A stretch of DNA of 64,000 nucleotides from Eriocheir sinensis (GCF_024679095.1 NC_066577.1:4674645-4738644); one strand, 5' to 3'. Numbered from the stretch's first letter, positions 1-10,432 are shown. Translations and numbers: made by a program. The notes: generated by a model not told the origin, from the letters alone.

Positions 1-118
1 GAAACGCAGTCTTCTTGAGAATTATCCCAATGGTCGTGTTGAAGCATAATTTTAATGACACACACACACACAAGACCGAACAATAGGGTCTGTGTGATCT
101 GAATATGTATCTATGTAA

Positions 119-135
119 ATCTCTCTCTCTCTCTC

Positions 136-218
<83 letters not shown>
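119..218. repeat. (TC)n-(CTGT)n microsatellite
   Basis: A short TC run passes into about 20 copies of CTGT. A GGA-rich trinucleotide run follows at 314-347. No gene is seen between 1 and 390. Confidence 0.95.
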
Positions 219-392
219 CAGGGTTCTCTCGTGGGTCCCTGGTTGAGCGTCCAAAACGATGCACACACAGTAACGGTACTCAACCTGGCGGGGGAGGAGG
301 AGGTGGGTCAGTGGAGGAGGAGGAGGAGGAGGAGGAGGAGGAGGAGGCAGAAGAGGAAGAGGAAGACTGACTGATTGATAGGGACCTGGAAA

Positions 393-998
393 CAGTGATC
401 AGAGGGGAAAGACTCCGATGGTTTGGAGATGTGAAGAGAGCAGGGGAGGATACAGTGCTGGGAGTGTTGGAGAGATTGGAGGTAGGAAACAGTGATCAGA
501 AGGGAAAGACTCTGATGGTTTGGAGATGTGAAGAGAGCAGGGGAGGATACAGTGCTGGGAGTGTTGGAGAGATTGGAGGTAGGAAACAGTGCTCAGAAGG
601 GAAAGACTCTGATGGTTTGGACATGTAAAGAGAGCAGGGGAGGATACAGTGCTGGGAGTGTTGGAGAGATTGGAGGTAGGAAACAGTGCTCAGAAGGGAA
701 AGACTCTGATGGTTTGGACATGTAAAGAGAGCAGGGGAGGATACAGTGCTGGGAGTGTTGGAGAGATTGGAGGTAGGAAACAGTGCTCAGAAGGGAAAGA
801 CTCTGATGGTTTGGACATGTAAAGAGAGCAGGGGAGGACACAGTGCTGGGAGTGTTGGAGAGATTGGAGGTAGAAGGAAGGAGACCAGTTGGTAGACCTA
901 GGAGAACGTGGAGAAGGTGTGTACAGGAAGACTTGGCACTGATGGGATTGGTCGAGCATCGGGCGGAAGACAGAGTAGAGTGGAGGAGAGCCATATAG
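393..998 (+). pseudogene. RTE-like reverse transcriptase C-terminal tail with five 97-bp tandem units
   Basis: The sequence encodes the characteristic end of RTE-type non-LTR retrotransposon proteins: LRWFGxVKRAGED, then EVEGRRP-like GRPRRTW, then DRVEWRRAI before a stop near 996. The segment containing RWFG..VLERLEVG is repeated head to tail about five times with a 97-bp period. This period is not a multiple of three, so each unit shifts frame and only the last is continuous with the tail. It is dead as a protein. A sister copy with two units lies at 61290-61620. The RT core is absent, so this is a 5'-truncated insertion. Confidence 0.8.
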
Positions 999-999
999 C

Positions 1000-1351
1000 G
1001 TCCAGCCGCTGATGATTATGTGCAAGAAAAATATTAAATGAAATCAACTAGAGCCATAAAACTATAAGAAGAAGGAAGAGGAGGCGGAAAACTGATTGAT
1101 TGATTAGACATGTTACCGAGGGCCCATAAAAGCTAGACACTTAGCACTGTCCTTATCAAATTCACCTAAACTTTATAGACCAAGAGATTAAAAAAGGGTA
1201 CTGAGGATTTTCAAACAGTTATCCATATGCATCAAAGGCCTTAGTAAACTGATCAAGCTTTATATATTGAAATAAAAAAGACACAAATATACTGTATAGA
1301 ATTTGCTTGACCCAGAAAAACAATTAGTCTAGTTATCCATCAAATTCATTC
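1000..1351. other. AT-rich stretch without recognised feature
   Basis: I see no open frame, tRNA-like box or repeat unit. It ends at the TTAA that bounds the next element. Confidence 0.5.
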
Positions 1352-2494
1352 TTAATCCCTTGACTGTGGATTTCCTACCAGAAGACCTCACCGAGCTACA
1401 GGAGTGGAACAAAAAGTGGCTGCTACAATTCAGTGAAGAAAAATGTAAAGTCCTGCACCTTGGGAGGGGATATCCAGCACACCAATACTACATGGGAAAG
1501 TTGGAAAGTTTGGTTTAGTGGGCGCAACATCAATGGTCATATGCCGGAGAGAGACAGAAGGGGAAGGAATTATAGGAGAAGGGAACAGACCCCAGGAGAC
1601 AGGAAAAAGTTGGAAAGTTTGGTTTAGTGGGCGCAACATCTGTGGTCATATGCCGGAGAGAGACAGAAGGGGAAGGAATTATAGGAGAAGGGAACAGACC
1701 CCAGGAGACAGGAAAAAGTTGGAAAGTTTGGTTTAGTGGGCGCAACATCTGTGGTCATATGCCGGAGAGAGACAGAAGGGGAAGGAATTATAGGAGAAGG
1801 GAACAGACCCAAGGAGACGGGACACAACCCCCGATTAATACCTGGTACACATTCACTGCTGGGTGGACAGGGGTGTAGGGTATCGGAAAAGCCACCCAAT
1901 TTTTTCCACTCCACCCGGGAATCGAACCCAGGCTCTCTCGGTTGTGAGCTGAGTGTGCTAACCACTACACCACGAAGTCCCCTACCACATGGGAAACACT
2001 CCACTATCTACCACAGAGGCAGAGAAAGACCTGGGAGTGTATGTTACCAGGCTACCAGTGAAGGGATATCCAGCACACCAATACCACATGGGAAACACTC
2101 CACTATCCACCACAGAGGCAGAGAAAGACCTGGGAGTGTATGTTACCAGGCTACCAGTGAAGGGATATCCAGCACACCAATACCACATGGGAAACACTCC
2201 ACTATCCACCACAGAGGCAGAGAAAGACCTGGGAGTGTATGTTACCAGGCTACCAGTGAAGGGATATCCAGCACACCAATACCACATGGGAAACACTCCA
2301 CTATCCACCACAGAGGCAGAGAAAGACCTGGGAGTGTATGTTACCAGGCTACCAGTGAAGGGATATCCAGCACACCAATACCACATGGGAAACACTCCAC
2401 TATCCACCACAGAGGCAGAGAAAGACCTGGGACTATAATGTTACCAGGCTACCAGTGAAGGAAAAATCCGTGCCAATCGCAGCAGACGGGTTAA
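1352..2494 (+). mobile_element. Y1: TTAA-bounded element with RT-derived 99-bp satellite
   Basis: It begins TTAATCCCTTGACTGTGGA and ends CGCAGCAGACGGGTTAA. The ends are imperfect inverted repeats of each other, with TTAA at both edges. Inside is a CR1-type reverse transcriptase fragment (LQEWNKKWLLQF then EEKCKVLHLG) followed by about 4.7 copies of a 99-bp unit encoding GYPAHQYHMGNTPLSTTEAE and KDLGVYVTRLPVK. The 99-bp period keeps the frame open. A SINE (1500-1982) interrupts the first unit. Two other copies are at 6770-7809 and 36452-37393. No transposase is encoded, so it is non-autonomous. TTAA target use suggests piggyBac or Kolobok mobilisation, by inference. Confidence 0.75.
1500..1982 (-). 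mobile_element. tRNA-Val-derived SINE with 109-bp tail repeats, inserted in Y1
   Basis: Read on the minus strand, the head (about 1982 to 1905) is tRNA-like, with A box TGGTGTAGTGGTTAGCACAC and B box GGTTCGATTCC. The body follows, then a tail segment containing 'CATATGACCACAGATGTTG' present three times at a 109-bp period (starts 1501, 1610, 1719). It is flanked by a target site duplication: TACTACATGGGAAA at 1486-1499 and TACCACATGGGAAA at 1983-1996, one mismatch. The duplication lies in the RT-derived unit of Y1, so this SINE is the younger insertion. Confidence 0.85.
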
Positions 2495-2974
2495 ACTGAT
2501 CCAAATATAGATATCAATATTAAAAATGAACACCTAAGAATATCAAATAGTTAACTTGACCCAGAGGCAGAGAAGGAGCGCAAGGGACACAGATCTTCCT
2601 TCATTTATATTTCTCCTCTTTCTCTCCCTCCCTTTCATCCCTTCCTCCTCCACCTCCCAACCAATTTTATCTAGTCCGCACCGGGAAGGTCAGGCTACAC
2701 ATTGCGAGAGGAACAAGAAACAACAAGTGAAACAGCGACCTTGTATCTGGTGTACCGAGGGTCACTTTTCCCTTGCAACTTATAAAAAAAAATATAAAAA
2801 AATAAGTCTTGTTCTTCCTGGGGTGTGTAGTCTGGTCTGCTTTTCCCAGTGCAGACGAGAAAATAGTGCCTGTTTCTTATGCTCCTGATCGTCCAGACAC
2901 CTCAACTGTTCTGTAGTTAATCCATCATGGGAGAGATTTGCACAGCATTCTTTCAAGAGGAGGAGTTTTTTTTT

Positions 2975-3545
2975 CTTATGTCTACATCTATAGCACCCAT
3001 ATGACACCTCTCCTCCTGAAATTGACCTCCCTTTCGGCCACTCCTCTGTACCCTTCTTAGGAGCGGTGAGCAGCGAGCATTTTTTCATAATGTTATTTTT
3101 TTTAGGGGGGGGGGGGGGGGCGGCCTTGTGTTATCTCCTTTGCTGTAAAAATAAAAAGTTAAATAAATAGAAAAATTGACCTCCCTTTCGGCCACTCCTC
3201 TGTACCCTTCTAAGGAGCGGGGAGCAGCGAGCATTTTTTCATAATGTTTTTTTTTTTTTTTTAGGGGGGGGGGGGCCTTGTGTTATCTCCTTTGCTGTAA
3301 AAAAAAAAAAAAAGTAAAATAAAAAAAAAAATTGACCTCCCTTTCGGCCACTCCTCTGTAGCCTTCTTAGGAGCAGGGAGTAGAAGGCATTTTTTCCATT
3401 GTTGTTTTCTTTATTTATGTCCTTGAACTGTCTTTTTTCTCTCTCTTTTTTTACATCAAAGGACACGGCTCAAGGGCAACAAAAACAACTTGCCGCTCCC
3501 ACGAAAGTAAAAAGAGTAGCGAATAGCGAGGTCAATTTCGGATGG
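2975..3545 (+). repeat. Tandem retroelement 3' tails (family R)
   Basis: Three successive copies of the family R tail (GAAATTGACCTC, CTTTCGGCCACTCC, GGAGCGG.GAGCAGCGAGC, then T-rich and G-rich runs and CTCCTTTGCTGTAAAA) start near 3019, 3175 and 3331. A reverse-strand fragment (GGCTCAAGGGCAAC, AATTTCGG) follows at 3450-3545. These look like 3' UTR pieces of a Jockey-like element, because the same tail follows Jockey-type coding sequence at 19700-19915. Confidence 0.6.
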
Positions 3546-3649
3546 CGCTAAAAAAACAACAACAAAAAAAAAACATGTACCCTCCTAGACACCCTAATTC
3601 TCCTTGATCTCACCCTCGAAACACCCTACCCCCCCCCTCACACACACCC

Positions 3650-3895
3650 TAGATGCACCCCCTACCATCAAGACCCTAACCTCATGCCACCCTCAACACA
3701 CACCCTACCATCAACACCCTAACTTAACTTCATGCCACCCTCAACACACCCCTACCATCAACACCCTAACTTAACTTCATGCCACCCTCAACACACCCCC
3801 TACCATCAACACCCTAACTTAACTTCATGCCACCCTCAACACACCCCTACCATCAACACCCTAACTTAACTTCATGCCACCCTCAACACACCCTC
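3650..3895. repeat. 47-48 bp minisatellite
   Basis: About five tandem copies of a unit containing CCCTAACTTAACTTCATGCC and CCACCCTCAACACACC. Intervals between CATGCC motifs are 47-48 bp. Confidence 0.9.
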
Positions 3896-4248
3896 ACAAG
3901 TCACCATTTAGCCTTCAGTGTATCACCCTTCCCTAACCTCTTAAAGTATCCAAACACACACACACACACACACACCCATACAGCACCCCAGACCCCACTC
4001 ACCCCAGACAGCGGAACCTGGATGGCAGCCGACCACACCGTTTCCCCGCCATCATCCCCGGCGGAGGAGGAAGACTCGGGGCACAGGGGGATCATGCGCT
4101 GGGAGTCCCATGCCCCTAGACAATCATAGTTCCCGACGACACACACCTGTTGGAGGGGAGGGGAGGGGGGTGGTGAGGGGGTGGTGGGAGGGTACCGGGA
4201 GGGCTATTGTGTTAGTAGAAGGAGGAGTAAGAAGTGGTAGAAAGAGAT

Positions 4249-5200
4249 AATAAGGAATGGTAACTTGGAATATGTGCTTTGGGAGAGGTGCGTGTGATGT
4301 GTCAGGGTGGGATGTGCATGGGGGATGTGTAAAGGAACAAAGAGATCTACTGCTTTAGGGGCGAGAAGTAGTGAAAATGAGGAACAGTAACCAGGGGTAT
4401 GTGCTTTGCGAGAGGGGCGTGTGGTGTGTCAGGGTGGGATGTGCATGGGGGATGTGAATGGGAAAAAAGAGATCTGCTGTTTTAGGGGTGCGAAGTGGTG
4501 TAAAGAACAGTCAGTGAGGAATGGTAACCAGGGATGTGTGCTTTGTGAGAGGGGTGTGTTGGTGTGTCAGGATGGGATGTGCATGGGGGATGTGTATAGG
4601 AACAAGAGATCTGCTGTTTTAGGGGTGAGAAGTAGTGAAAATGAGGAACAGTAACCAGGGATATGTGCTTTGCGAGAGGGGTGTGTGATGTGTCAGGATG
4701 GGATGTGCATGGGGGATGTGTAAAGGAACAAGAGATCTGCTGTTTTAGGGGCGAGAAGTAGTGAAAATGAGGAACAGTAACCAGGGATATGTGCTTTGAG
4801 AGAGGTGCGTGTGAGGTGTCAGGGTGGGATGTGCATGGGGGATGTGTATGGGATAAAGAGATCTGCTGTTTTAGGGGCGAGAAGTAGTGAAAATGAGGAA
4901 CAGTAACCAGGGATATGTGTTTTGCGAGAGGTGCGTGTGATGTGTCAGGATGGGATGTGCATGGGGGATATGTATAGGAACAAGAGATCTGCTGTTTTAG
5001 GGGCGAGTAGTAGTGAAAATGAGGAACAGCAACCAGGGATGTGTGCTTTGTGAGAGGGGCATGTGAGGTGCCAGGATGGGATGTGCATGGGGGATGTGTA
5101 TAGGAATAAGAGATCTGCTGTTTTAGGGGTGAGATGTGTAAATAACAGTCAATCAGGAATGGTAACCAGGGATGTGTGATTTGTGAGAGGGGCTGGTACA
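4249..5200. repeat. 126-137 bp minisatellite
   Basis: About seven tandem copies of a G-rich unit containing GGGATGTGCATGGGGGATGT, GAGATCTGCTGTTTTAGGGG and GAGGAACAGTAACCAGGG. Measured periods are 126 and 137 bp. Open frames here are by-products of the repeat. Confidence 0.9.
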
Positions 5201-5322
5201 CAGTCAATACAGTTTTTGAAAAGGTAAATATGTTGCAAATCTTTTCAATTTATATAGCAGTAGTAATAGTAGTAATAGAGGAGAGAGATGATTTTAGGAG
5301 AGCATTCGACAGTACATATCTC

Positions 5323-5424
5323 TATGGTGAAGTGGTTTGCACACCTAGCTATGAATGGGTTTGAACATCAGCTGGGCAGTTAACGAATAGCCGATGCAGC
5401 TGTTAATCCTCCCATTCAAGCTTG
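5323..5424 (+). mobile_element. Degenerate tRNA-derived SINE fragment
   Basis: GGTGAAGTGGTTTGCACACC resembles an A box and GGGTTTGAAC a decayed B box. They are followed by GATGCAGCTGTTAATCCTCC, which matches the body of the SINE at 35190-35440. Its end abuts the TTAA of element X1. Confidence 0.4.
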
Positions 5425-6000
5425 TTAACCTGGTACCAGCGACGGGCCAAATTTGTGGCTTTACCGTGTAGCAGCGACGGGCCAAATTTGTGGCTTTACC
5501 GTGTAGCAGCGACGGGCCAAATTTGTGGCTTTACCGTGTAGCAGCGACGGGCCAAATTTGTGGCTTTACCGTGTAGCAGTGACGGGCCAAATTTGTGGCT
5601 TTACCGTGTAGCAGTGATTTGGCCAAATTTGTGGCTTTACCGTGTAACAGTGATGAACCAAATTTGTGGCTTTACCGTAGCAGCGACCGGCCAAATTTGT
5701 GGCTTTACCGTGTAGCAGCGACGGGCCAAATTTGTGGCTTTACCGTGTAGCAGCGACAGGCCAAATTTGTGGCTTTACCGTGTAGCAGCGACAGGCCAAA
5801 TTTGTGGCTTTACCGTGTAGCAGTGACGGGCCAAATTTGTGCCATGATATAAACCCCCCAAAAATAGATGATACATAATCTGATCACAAATGCTTTGATA
5901 TGTATTATGAAATGGTTTGTGTGAGGGGTGATTTTTTCTCATTTTTCTCACTTGGAGGGACCATTAAGAAACATGATCCCCACTGCTACCACCGAGTTAA
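5425..6000 (+). mobile_element. X1: TTAA-bounded element with 35-bp satellite
   Basis: It starts TTAACCTGGTACCAGCGACG and ends CTGCTACCACCGAGTTAA. The two ends are imperfect inverted repeats. The left part is about 11 tandem copies of a 35-bp unit (GTGTAGCAGCGACGGGCC + AAATTTGTGGCTTTACC). The right part is a conserved module of about 160 bp containing ATGATATAAACCCCC, ATGGTTTGTGTGAGGGGTGA and GGAGGGACCATTAAGAAACA. No coding capacity. Other copies: 8166-8976, 24816-25355, 27336-27832 (reverse), 59375-59915 (reverse), and a remnant at 19922-20051. Confidence 0.8.
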
Positions 6001-6373
6001 GTCTCTTGGTCCTGAAACTATCTTTGTTGGTGCCCTCTGAATCCTCTCTGCTATCTTTGTTGCCACCCTCTGAATCCTCTCTGCTATCTTTGTTGCCACC
6101 CTCTGAATCCTCTCTGCTATCTTTGTTGGTGCCCTCTGAATCCTCTCTGCTATCTTTGTTGGTGCCCTCTGAATCCTCTCTGCTATCTTTGTTGCCACCC
6201 TCTGAATCCTCTCTGCTATCTTTGTTGCCACCCTCTGAATCCTCTCTGCTTTCCTCATATTTGTCATTGTGCTCGGTGACCACTGTTGCTGGGCCTTGGC
6301 GCATCATGGTTACAATCAGTTCCTTTATCATTTCCTCATCCAGATACTGAAGAGCAACTTTTATGCTTCCCAC
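6001..6373 (-). other. Open frame with seven 11-residue acidic repeats, not recognised
   Basis: The minus strand is open from an ATG at 6373 into element X1. The first 40 residues (MGSIKVALQYLDEEMIKELI then VTMMRQGP) look like ordinary protein. They are followed by a 33-bp repeat encoding REDSEGGNKDS or REDSEGTNKDS about seven times. The repeat is in frame by length, so openness alone is weak evidence. It could be a fragment of a host or transposon gene interrupted by X1. I do not recognise the family. Confidence 0.3.
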
Positions 6374-6529
6374 CAGTGTGTATTTACCTATTTATAGCGT
6401 ATAGGGCATGAGGTCAAGCTTGGTCAGTCCTGTCTCCCAGTCTACATGTGTCCAGCTTTTCCTTCATTATATGGCCACTGCCTGTGTCTCTGTTTAGTCC
6501 AGTCCATGTATTCACACTCATTATCATCC

Positions 6530-6769
6530 TCATCATCATCGTTTAACGTCCATTTATTCCCTATGGTGGGGTTGGACGGGATGTGAGCCTCCTCCACTGT
6601 TCCCGGTCCACAGCCATTTCTTCCGTGATGTTCAGCTTCCTCACATCTTCCTCCACCGCCTTTCTCCACATCTTCCTTGGCCTTTCTGGTGGTCTTCTGC
6701 TCTCTACCTCAAAGTTCAGTGCACCTCTCAGGATGTGCTCTCCTCTTCTCCTCACATGTCCAAACCACC
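6530..6769 (-). pseudogene. RTE-like reverse transcriptase tail (3' part), split by Y2
   Basis: The minus strand encodes RWFGHVRRRGEHILRGAL, then EVESRRPPERPRKMWRKAVE and DREQWRRLTSRPTPP before a stop, typical of the C-terminus of RTE-type retrotransposon proteins. A (GATGAT)-like tail sits just beyond (6525-6541), as in other RTE elements. The reading frame meets TTAA at 6770, where element Y2 begins. Codons for LLSKTRL lie on the far side of Y2 (about 7806-7830). Confidence 0.75.
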
Positions 6770-7809
6770 TTAACCCATCCGCTGCGATTGGCACAGATTT
6801 GGCTTTCAGTGGTAGCCTGGTAACATATGCTCCCAGGTCTTTCTCTGCCTCTGTGGTGGATAGTGGAGTGTTTCCCATGTGGTATTGGTGTGCTGGATAT
6901 CCCTTCACTGGTAGCCTGGTAACATACACTCCCAGGTCTTTCTCTGCCTCTGTGGTGGATAGTGGAGTGTTTCCCATGTGGTATTGGTGTGCTGGATATC
7001 CCTTCACTGGTAGCCTGGTAACATACACTCCCAGGTCTTTCTCTGCCTCTGTGGTGGATAGTGGAGTGTTTCCCATGTGGTATTGGTGTGCTGGATATCC
7101 CTTCACTGGTAGCCTGGTAACATACACTCCCAGGTCTTTCTCTGCCTCTGTGGTGGGTAGTGGAGTGTTTCCGATGTGGTACTGGTGTGCTGGATATCCC
7201 TTCACTGGTAGCCTGGTAACATACACTCCCAGGTCTTTCTCTGCCTCTGTGGTGGATAGTGGAGTGTTTCCCATGTGGTATTGGTGTGCTGGATATCCCT
7301 TCACTGGTAGCCTGGTAACATACACTCCCAGGTCTTTCTCTGCCTCTGTGGTGGATAGTGGCGTGTTTCCCATGTGGTATTGGTGTGCTGGATATCCCTT
7401 CACTGGTAGCCTGGTAACATACACTCCCAGGTCTTTCTCTGCCTCTGTGGTGGATAGTGGAGTGTTTCCCATGTGGTACTGGTGTGCTGGATATCCCTTC
7501 ACTGGTAGCCTGTAACATACACTCCCAGGTCTTTCTCTGCCTCTGTGGTGGATAGTGGAGTGTTTCCCATGTGGTATTGGTGAGCTGGATATCCCTTCAC
7601 TGGTAGCCTGGTAACATACACTCCCAGGTCTTTCTCTGCCTCTGTGGTGGATAGTGGAGTGTTTCCCATGTGGTACTGGTGTGCTGGATATCCCCTCCCA
7701 AGATGCAGGACTTTACATTTTTCTTCATTGAATTGTAGCAGCCACTTTTTGTTCCATTCCTGTAGCTTGGTGATGTCTGACTGTAGGAAATCCACAGCCA
7801 AGGGGTTAA
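6770..7809 (-). mobile_element. Y2: TTAA-bounded element with about nine 99-bp RT-derived units
   Basis: Same architecture as Y1 and Y3, reversed: TTAACCCATCCGCTGCGATT at 6770 and CACAGCCAAGGGGTTAA ending at 7809. The minus strand first encodes LQSDITKLQEWNKKWLLQFN and EEKCKVLHLG, then the 33-residue unit about nine times, one unit carrying a frameshift near 7510-7516. It sits inside an RTE reading frame exactly at a TTAA. Confidence 0.8.
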
Positions 7810-8165
7810 TCTAGTCTTACTCAGCAACTCCTCCAGGCCACTTCTAACCACTTCTTCATTTGAAATTCCTGTATGGAAAACTGTACTTCTTTATGCCTTT
7901 CAAATGTCTCCTTTCTTAATTTCTTACTGTGTCCCCTTAGTTGCTTCCTCCCTTCCATCTCAATTAAATCATTTCTATCCAACACGTTCATTCCACTTGT
8001 GTTCCTGTACAATGCTATCAGGTCTCCTCTTTCCCAGTTCCTCTAATCTAGTCTCGTACGGCAGGCTTGATAGTTTTGGCACCATCTTAGTTGCAATCCT
8101 TTGACTCCTTACAAGTTTCCATATGTCCTTTTTCCTGTGTGGTGACCAGACGACTGCTGCATACT
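7810..8165 (-). pseudogene. CR1-like reverse transcriptase C-terminal domain, decayed
   Basis: The minus strand encodes YAAVVWSPHRKKDIWKL, QRIATKMVPKLSSLPYE, then DRNDLIEMEGRKQLRGHSKK and NEEVV. These are hallmarks of the C-terminal portion of CR1/L2-type non-LTR retrotransposon polyproteins. Several in-frame stops and shifts break it (for example near 7975). Element X2 begins at TTAA 8166, within the leucine codon before KYAAVVW. Confidence 0.75.
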
Positions 8166-8976
8166 TTAACCGTGTAGCAGCGACGGGCCAAATTTGTGGC
8201 TTTACCGTGTAGCAGAGATGGGCCAAATTTGTGGCTTTACCGTGTAGCAGAGATGGGCCAAATTTGTGGCTTTATCGGTAGCAACAGCGGCCAAATTTGT
8301 GGCTTTACCGTAGCAGAGATGGCCAAATTTGTTGCTTTACTGTGTAGCAGCGACGGGCCAAATTTGTGGCTTTACTGTGTAGCAGCGACGGGCCAAATTT
8401 GTGGCTTTACTGTGTAGCATGACAGACCAAATTTGTGGCTTTATCGTGTAGCAGCAACGGGCCAAATTTGTGGCTTTACTGTGTAGCAACAACGGCCAAA
8501 TTTGTGATTTACTGTGTAGCAGCGACGTCAAATTTGTGGCTTTATCGTGTAGCAGCAACGGGCCAAATTTGTGGCTTTACTGTGTAGCAGCGACGGGCCA
8601 AATTTGTGGCTTTATCGTGTAGCAGCGACGGGCCAAATTTGTGGCTTTATCGTGTAGCAGCGACGGGCCAAATTTGTGGCTTTACCGTGTAGCAGCGACG
8701 GGCCAAATTTGTGGCTTTACCGTGTAGCAGCGACGGGCCAAATTTGTGGCTTTACCATGTAGCAGCGACGGGCCAAATTTGTGGCTTTACCATGTAGCAG
8801 CGATGGGCCAAATTTGTGCCATGATATAAACCCCCAAAAATAGATGGTACATAATCTGATCACAAATGTTTTGAGATATATTATGAAATGGTTTGTGTGA
8901 GGGGTGATTTTCTCTCATTTTTCTCGCTTGGAGGGACCATTAAGAAACATGATCCCCGCTGATACCACCGGGTTAA
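8166..8976 (+). mobile_element. X2: TTAA-bounded element with 35-bp satellite (largest copy)
   Basis: It starts TTAACCGTGTAGCAGCGACG and ends GATACCACCGGGTTAA. About 18 satellite units, several with internal deletions (8270-8540), precede the conserved module of about 160 bp at 8818-8976. The first satellite unit is continuous with the terminal repeat, so the satellite appears to be an amplification of the element's own end. Confidence 0.8.
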
Positions 8977-9190
8977 ACCACTCTTTTTTTTCCCCCTCTT
9001 CTTTCTCACACAGTAGGGCACCCACTCTACCACATCTTCATTGTAAGTTTTAAGGAAGTGGTCATATTTTTGTTGCACTTTTCTCAGCTTTATAATTTCT
9101 GACCAATTCATACTTCCGTCCAGCATTCGGGCAATACTCGTGCAAGCGTCGTGCCAAAATAATTCACACTCCTGGGATGGGCCAAAGTGC
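8977..9190 (-). other. Coding-like open frame, unrecognised
   Basis: The minus strand is open for over 70 codons of non-repetitive sequence: SSCCEGRKHFGPSQECELFW, HDACTSIARMLDGSMNWSEI, KLRKVQQKYDHFLKTYNEDV, VEWVPYCVRKKRGKKK. The composition (Cys, Trp, charged residues, basic end) resembles real protein, not a repeat shadow. It ends at the TTAA of X2 and its 5' side merges into family W sequence. I see no start, splice site or family match. It may be a fragment of a transposon-encoded or host protein. Confidence 0.35.
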
Positions 9191-9400
9191 TTTCGGCCCT
9201 CGCAACAACTACTTCCAAAGACCACAAAGGAGATATAGTCGGGTCCTCACGAGTGTTTTTCATATTCGTGGTGCAGAAGTCCTGTCCAAATATTACTAGG
9301 TTCATAAAACTATCCATGGAAATACCCACAATATCTCTACGAAAGCCTTATCAAACGTGGGTGTGTAAGCCCTGAAGTGACCGAGAATATGGGCCCAGTG
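9191..9400 (+). mobile_element. Family W fragment
   Basis: Contains diverged W motifs: ACTTCCAAAGACCACAAAGG, TTCATAAAACTATCCATGG, CTACGAAAGCCTTATCAAAC and GAATATGGGCCC. A (GA)n run at 9662-9711 lies beyond it. 9400-9660 shows nothing recognisable. Confidence 0.5.
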
Positions 9401-9652
9401 TCGTGGCGCTTTCGTCCCGAGATCGCCCATGTGTGAATAGAGGGTTTTAGCAAGATCTGTAGAAGGAAAGGTCACATCAATTTGGGCTTATTTTGGAGGG
9501 CTCTATAAGGTGAGCAGCAGGGGGACTTGACCGCTCATGACCCGGTCAGTCTGGTCAGACCTGCCGCCGCGTGAAAGTCAAAGGGGCTCCACTAATTTGT
9601 GTATTATGGGAAAATTTGCTTTAAAATTTGAAAAAATGATTCTCTGTATCGC

Positions 9653-9713
<61 letters not shown>

Positions 9714-9835
9714 GGTGGGCAGGGAAAAACCAAAAAAAAAGAGGAACTAAATCTGTAATGGTTGAGTTAGTCATTCCTAGTATAATTATCTCTATCCCCC
9801 CTCCCCCTCCCTCCCTTGTTTCTCCGAGAGGGGTC

Positions 9836-10170
9836 CCAGGTCCATATTCTCAGACGCTTCCCTCCCCCTCCCACACCAACTATTTCCAGCGGCCAAAAAG
9901 GAGGTTAATCGGATTTTCATGACTGTTTCTTCACGTTCATGGCACAGGAGAAAGGTCACACTACCACCAGGGCCATTAAACTACCCATGGAAATGCCCAA
10001 AGCTCCTACGAAAGCCTTGTCAAATGAGTGTTTCTTTAGGTTCACGGTACAGAGGAAGGGTCACACTACCACCAGGGCCATTAAACTACCCATGGAAATG
10101 CCCAAAGCTCCTACGAAAGCCTTGTCAAATATGTGTGCTAGGGGTCCAAAGGGTTTAAGAATACGGCCCT
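9836..10170 (+). mobile_element. W1: TIR element with two 105-bp internal repeats
   Basis: The left end GGTCCATATTCTCAGACGC and the right end GGGTTTAAGAATACGGCCC are imperfect inverted repeats. The interior holds CAACTATTTCCAGCGGCC then two copies of a 105-bp unit (TTCACGGTACAGAGGAAGGG, ACCACCAGGGCCATTAAACT, CTCCTACGAAAGCCTTGTCA). Open frames follow the 105-bp (35-codon) period and carry no recognised domain. Confidence 0.65.
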
Positions 10171-10432
10171 GCCAGACCTCTCCATTGGTTACTCTGTCAC
10201 CCCGCCAGGCATCCAGGCGGCGTCTCATTGGTCCTCGTAGTGACGTCATAGGATGCGCAGTAGCGAGAAGTTACTTGACCTCTCCTTCTATAGATCTTGA
10301 GTTTGATGACCCAAGGAGCCTGTCTTTCCCCGATGTCAGCGATCCTGCCGTGGGAAAATCTGACACATCTGCGAGTCCCGGGAGAGCTTCCTATACCCAA
10401 CCTGACTTCCATTCTCTCTCTCTCTCTCTCTC

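Noticed and set aside
6561..7502. A 313-codon frame and a 310-codon frame on the opposite strand
   Set aside because: Both come from the 99-bp Y unit; the minus-strand frame is RT-derived but is only an amplified 33-residue fragment without catalytic motifs.
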